Of a DNA stretch of 6,990 bases, positions 6,122-6,990 are shown piece after piece. Position 1 is the first letter of the stretch, and every line of letters starts with the position of its first letter. A program made the position numbers and the translations under genes. The notes beneath the pieces are model-generated. The model did not search any database, was not told the DNA's origin, and saw only the letters and a program-made list of their open reading frames with translations. The stretch is from Candidatus Aminicenantota bacterium (GTDB lineage: Bacteria > Acidobacteriota > Aminicenantia > Aminicenantales > UBA8522), in contig JAFGRZ010000235.1 in NCBI GenBank assembly GCA_016934895.1, positions 1 through 6,990 of the forward strand, read 5' to 3'.

Positions 6122-6990
6122 GCCGCCCTTTCCGGTTTTCTCCAGTTGACTTTTCAGGATGGCCAAGAGTCCGATTCCGGCCCAGAAGAGCGCCAGGCTC
6201 CTCCTGAGGAGAGTCACGGCCATTCCCAAACCCGCTCCGAGGCCGAAGACGAGAAAAAGCCCCAGATACGTCAATTCATAGGTGCCCAGAGCGGCGGGGA
6301 CGGTGGGGAGAAGGAAGACCAGGATTCCGAGAGTGACGATCAGAAAGCTGTCGAGAACGCTCGCTCCATGGGCGCCCAAGAAGAGAATGGTGAAGTGAAT
6401 CTCTCCGGCCCAGAAGAGGACCAGGAAGACGTAGAGAATGAAGACTCGCCGGAAGCGGACCTTGTGGTCTTTATAGAAACTCATGATCAGCCGGTCCGTC
6501 TCTTTTATCTTTGCCCTGTTTTTCTCGATGAATGAGAACCGGATCCTGATCCTTTCCAGGGTGTCGAAAATCCAGGTGAGAAGGCCCTTTTTTTGCTGGA
6601 GATAGAAAACAACGACCAGGGACGCCGCGACAATGACGGCCGAAAAAGAAAGAATGATGGTTCGCGGCGGCCAGGCCAGCCTGAAAATCCCGATAGCGAA
6701 CCCCGCGACCAGGAAGGAAAGCATGGCTAGGAGCTCGATGGTCTTGTCGACGATCACCGAGGCCAGAGCCTTTTTCCGGTCGGGGATTTTCATCATCAAG
6801 GTTCTGACCGTCTCGCCGCCGAGAAAGGAGGACGGCGTCAGGTAGCTGATCGCGTGTCCGGCGATCCTGGCCTGGAAAAGTTGGATGAAACGGACGGGAT
6901 GCCCATAGGCGTTGACGACGATTCTCCAGCCGGCTGTCCTCAGAACCCAGTAGCAAAGCCGTAGCCCGAAAAGAATGAGAAGATGGAACG
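6053..6990 (-). CDS. LPG-synthase-TM / UPF0104 family flippase-like membrane protein, N-terminus outside window
   Basis: The minus-strand frame stays open from the right edge to TAA at 6055-6053, giving 311 visible residues. The family averages roughly 300-350, so only a short N-terminus is missing. The TTG at 6799 is internal, because the frame upstream of it encodes the conserved segment GHAIS...TPSSFLGGETVR (visible residues 44-62), typical of this family. A second family motif, LPTVPAALGTYE (about 227-238), sits between late membrane helices. Hydrophobic segments lie at about 3-16, 84-104, 110-129, 182-206, 211-229, 240-257 and 263-278. The family includes the membrane domain of MprF and AglD-like proteins and is linked to flipping lipids or lipid-linked sugars; substrates are mostly unassigned. 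Its last 22 residues, charged and outside the membrane, are encoded antisense to the end of the CDP-alcohol phosphotransferase gene. Confidence 0.8.
   Translation of the reverse strand, partial: FHLLILFGLRLCYWVLRTAGWRIVVNAYGHPVRFIQLFQARIAGHAISYLTPSSFLGGETVRTLMMKIPDRKKALASVIVDKTIELLAMLSFLVAGFAIGIFRLAWPPRTIILSFSAVIVAASLVVVFYLQQKKGLLTWIFDTLERIRIRFSFIEKNRAKIKETDRLIMSFYKDHKVRFRRVFILYVFLVLFWAGEIHFTILFLGAHGASVLDSFLIVTLGILVFLLPTVPAALGTYELTYLGLFLVFGLGAGLGMAVTLLRRSLALFWAGIGLLAILKSQLEKTGKGGLFLYRSQKSDNDVKVVDQRGRQ

Noticed and set aside
6146..6535. Very acidic 129-codon + strand frame inside the flippase-like gene
   Set aside because: Glu/Asp/Gln-rich translation is the typical mirror of a hydrophobic membrane gene on the other strand; no start signal.
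6053..6799. Complete 248-residue flippase-like gene starting at TTG 6799
   Set aside because: The frame continues upstream to the window edge and encodes the conserved GHAIS...TPSSFLGGETVR segment, so 6799 is internal and the gene is truncated by the window.

Overview
The window looks like a chromosomal segment from a GC-rich Gram-negative-type bacterium. The best guess is an Acidobacteriota/Aminicenantes-like lineage. That guess rests on an exported six-bladed beta-propeller carrying the F-G-[RK]-x-G-x-G-P-G-x-F signature, an exported DUF2891 protein, and high GC with an AT-rich island in a promoter region. It is an inference from gene style, not a taxonomic match. There are no rRNA or tRNA genes, IS elements, CRISPR arrays or phage genes.

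Layout. (1) Positions 1-1968, + strand: the 3' end of a probable phosphohexomutase overlaps (ATGA) a monofunctional mannose-1-phosphate guanylyltransferase (manC type). A TSUP/TauE-type membrane permease follows 19 nt later. The first two would supply GDP-mannose for glycan or glycoconjugate synthesis. (2) Positions 1969-2153: intergenic, nothing convincing. (3) Positions 2154-4513: two divergent genes for predicted exported proteins, a six-bladed beta-propeller (-) and a DUF2891 protein (+). They share an AT-rich intergenic region with a good sigma70-like promoter and a strong Shine-Dalgarno for the + gene. (4) Positions 4514-4737: intergenic with a plausible promoter. (5) Positions 4738-6121, + strand: a sugar/alcohol-phosphate nucleotidylyltransferase overlapping a CDP-alcohol phosphotransferase. 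Together they resemble the two halves of inositol-1-phosphate cytidylyltransferase / di-inositol-phosphate-phosphate synthase (IPCT/DIPPS). (6) Positions 6053-6990, - strand: a polytopic membrane protein of the LPG-synthase-TM/UPF0104 flippase-like family. It is cut by the window edge and overlaps the previous gene tail to tail by 69 nt.

How they may work together. The nucleotidylyltransferase would make a CDP-activated polar alcohol, and the membrane CDP-alcohol phosphotransferase would transfer it to an acceptor, making either a phosphodiester solute or a lipid headgroup. The neighbouring flippase-like protein fits membrane-lipid or glycolipid handling. The most intriguing local detail is the junction of the first two genes. 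A four-C run sits directly on the UAG stop of the first gene, and a single +1 slip (or one miscounted C) would join them into one bifunctional IPCT/DIPPS-like protein of about 460 residues.
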